Shown here piece after piece: positions 62,822-64,000 of a stretch of 64,000 bases of DNA. Origin of the DNA: Synechococcus sp. BO 8801 (GTDB lineage Bacteria > Cyanobacteriota > Cyanobacteriia > PCC-6307 > Cyanobiaceae); the NCBI RefSeq assembly GCF_002252675.1, contig NZ_NQKY01000013.1, positions 1 through 64,000 on the forward strand. Direction: 5' to 3'. Position numbers and translations under genes: made by a program. Under the pieces are notes generated by a model. That model had not been told where the DNA came from and did no database searches. It saw only the letters and a list, made by a program, of their open reading frames with translations. Numbering within the stretch: the first letter of the stretch is position 1; every line of letters begins with the position of its first letter.

Positions 62822-63994
62822 TCAGGAAAGAATCGCTCGGATCGCCGAATAATCATCGGTGAACGGGGCGTTGGCCGTGATGTCGTGGATCTGGGAGAGC
62901 AGCCGCTCGAGCCCATCGTCGTCCGACAGCAGCCCCCGGCACTGCTCCGCCAGCTGCATGAATTCCTGCAGGGTTCCCATCACCCCATCGGGCCTCGGGA
63001 CTTCGTAGAGCCCATCGCTGTAGACGAGCAGACAGCCCCCATCTCCAACCTCCAGACTCTCGTTGGCATAGGTGGACTCCTCGAACAGACCCACCGCCAT
63101 GCCCTGGCCCCTGAGCCACAGGCTGGGAAAAGCGCCAGTGCGGCTCCAGAGCAGGGCAGGGGGGTGACCGGCGCTGGCGTAGCGCAGGGTCCTGCTGGAG
63201 AGCTGATACACCCCGTACCAGATGGTGAGGTAGCGGCCCTGATGGCGCTCCATCTGGAAACCGCTGTTGAGGGACTGCAGCACCGCGGCCGGATCCCGCA
63301 GATCGACGGGCAGGGAGCGCGAGCGCAGCTGGTTGTGGACGGAAATGGAGGGGAACGCCGCCGCCAGCCCGTGGCCGGAGGCATCGGCGAGATACAGGAC
63401 GAAATGATCCGCATCCAGCCAGAAGAAGTCGAAGGAATCCCCACCCAGCTCATGGGAGGGCTCGAAGCGTGCCTCCACCCTGACGGCACCGGTCATGGCC
63501 TCGGGAAACAGGGAGCGCACGTAACTGGCCGCCTCTTCCAGCTCCTGATCGAGCCGGGCCTTCTGCTGCCGCAGCTCCTCGGCCAGATCCTTGAGGCGCT
63601 CGTTGGCCTGGTGCAGGCGGATGCCGGAACGGACCCGCGCCAGCAGCTCCTCGGGGTCCACCGGCTTGCTGAGGAAGTCATCGGCGCCGCAGTCAAGCCC
63701 GAGGACGCGGTCCTCCACCCGGGAACGGGACGTGAGCAGGATGAAATGGGCCGACTGCAGGGAAGGGTCGGCCTTGCAGGCCCGGCAGACCTCCAGGCCA
63801 TCCATGCCGTCCATCAGCCAGTCGCAGAGGATCAGCGTGGGCGGACAGAGGCGTGCCTGCTCGAGGGCGGCTTCGCCGGAGTCCACCATCACGACCCGGT
63901 AGCCCTTGGCGCTCAGCCGGGCCTGGAGCAGGCGGGAATGGATGCGATCGTCATCGACGAGCAGGATCGTGGTCAGGGCACCGCTGCTGTCCAT
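62822..63994 (-). CDS. Receiver-PP2C phosphatase (RsbU/SpoIIE-like)
   Basis: A 390-residue response regulator with a phosphatase output. The N-terminal receiver has acidic DDD (LLVDDDRIHS), phospho-acceptor Asp58 (LILCDWLMDG) and Lys110 (FLSKPVD). A coiled-coil linker (about 125-160, NERLKDLAEELRQQKARLDQELEEA) is followed by a PP2C-type domain with ELGGDSFDFFWLD, LYLADASGHGLAAAF and a late YSDGLYE, all metal-binding blocks of the SpoIIE/RsbU family. A kinase in the block could control its phosphatase; the STAS protein next to it is the obvious substrate. The gene begins six bases from the right edge. Confidence 0.94.
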   Translation of the reverse strand: MDSSGALTTILLVDDDRIHSRLLQARLSAKGYRVVMVDSGEAALEQARLCPPTLILCDWLMDGMDGLEVCRACKADPSLQSAHFILLTSRSRVEDRVLGLDCGADDFLSKPVDPEELLARVRSGIRLHQANERLKDLAEELRQQKARLDQELEEAASYVRSLFPEAMTGAVRVEARFEPSHELGGDSFDFFWLDADHFVLYLADASGHGLAAAFPSISVHNQLRSRSLPVDLRDPAAVLQSLNSGFQMERHQGRYLTIWYGVYQLSSRTLRYASAGHPPALLWSRTGAFPSLWLRGQGMAVGLFEESTYANESLEVGDGGCLLVYSDGLYEVPRPDGVMGTLQEFMQLAEQCRGLLSDDDGLERLLSQIHDITANAPFTDDYSAIRAILS

Positions 63995-64000
63995 CGGGGG

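Overview
The window is a 64-kb piece of a GC-rich cyanobacterial chromosome, most likely from the Cyanobium / freshwater-estuarine Synechococcus group of alpha-cyanobacteria. The evidence is a psbA gene for photosystem II D1, ndhD of the photosynthetic NDH-1 complex, plastoquinone/phylloquinone-type genes (solanesyl-diphosphate-synthase-like preA, menD, menB), an mntCAB manganese transporter, and many small families that are essentially cyanobacterial (DUF3288, DUF2605, DUF760, DUF4336). Genes are packed tightly, with many ATGA/GTGA start-stop overlaps and several GTG/TTG starts. The very high GC content produces long spurious antisense frames, which are left out here.

Layout. 0-3.5 kb (minus): an Arg/Asp-rich N-terminus of a probable rRNA methyltransferase, mrnC, a STAS protein, carA and trpD. 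3.5-10.7 kb: DUF3288, an ABC exporter, msrA, a run of overlapping small envelope genes including an MliC-like lysozyme-inhibitor homologue, tRNA-Pro(GGG) with its terminator, a DnaQ-type exonuclease, a peroxiredoxin and DUF1350. 10.7-18.9 kb: acs, a TspO homologue, a HAD phosphatase, then a minus-strand block preA-murI-amidase-nitrilase-comB. 18.9-28.3 kb: ubiD, an Rrf2 regulator, a UbiG-like methyltransferase head to head with a GT2 glycosyltransferase, DUF547, DUF2605, aroA, an MnmC/MnmD-like methyltransferase, glmU, a VOC protein and a second TspO. 28.3-37.2 kb is the more accessory part: a membrane-domain/disulfide-oxidoreductase fusion coupled to NDH-2, a secreted orphan, an FAD monooxygenase-like gene divergent from formamidase amiF with Fur-box-like sites between them, and prlC. 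37.3-48.3 kb: ndhD, thrB, glk, thrS, a TM2 protein, a lambda-R-like lysozyme, trpS, two hypotheticals and DUF697. 48.4-53.6 kb: psbA followed by mntCAB-DUF4336. 53.6-57.3 kb: DUF760, lepB, menD, menB. 57.4-64 kb: a dense signalling block (GAF plus degenerate GGDEF, two hybrid histidine kinases, a PAS protein, a STAS antagonist and a receiver-PP2C phosphatase).

How the parts fit. The manganese importer directly follows psbA, matching the Mn demand of the oxygen-evolving cluster. menD/menB serve naphthoquinone synthesis and preA the prenyl tail of quinones. The right-hand block has two parts of an RsbU/RsbV-type partner-switching pathway but no visible anti-sigma kinase. The observations most worth following are the paired Fur-like operators between the FAD enzyme and amiF, three 13-nt-spaced TTCATGA repeats plus a leader hairpin upstream of psbA, the VTT-disulfide-oxidoreductase fusion coupled to NDH-2, and the signalling block. 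No CRISPR array, insertion sequence or rRNA operon was seen.
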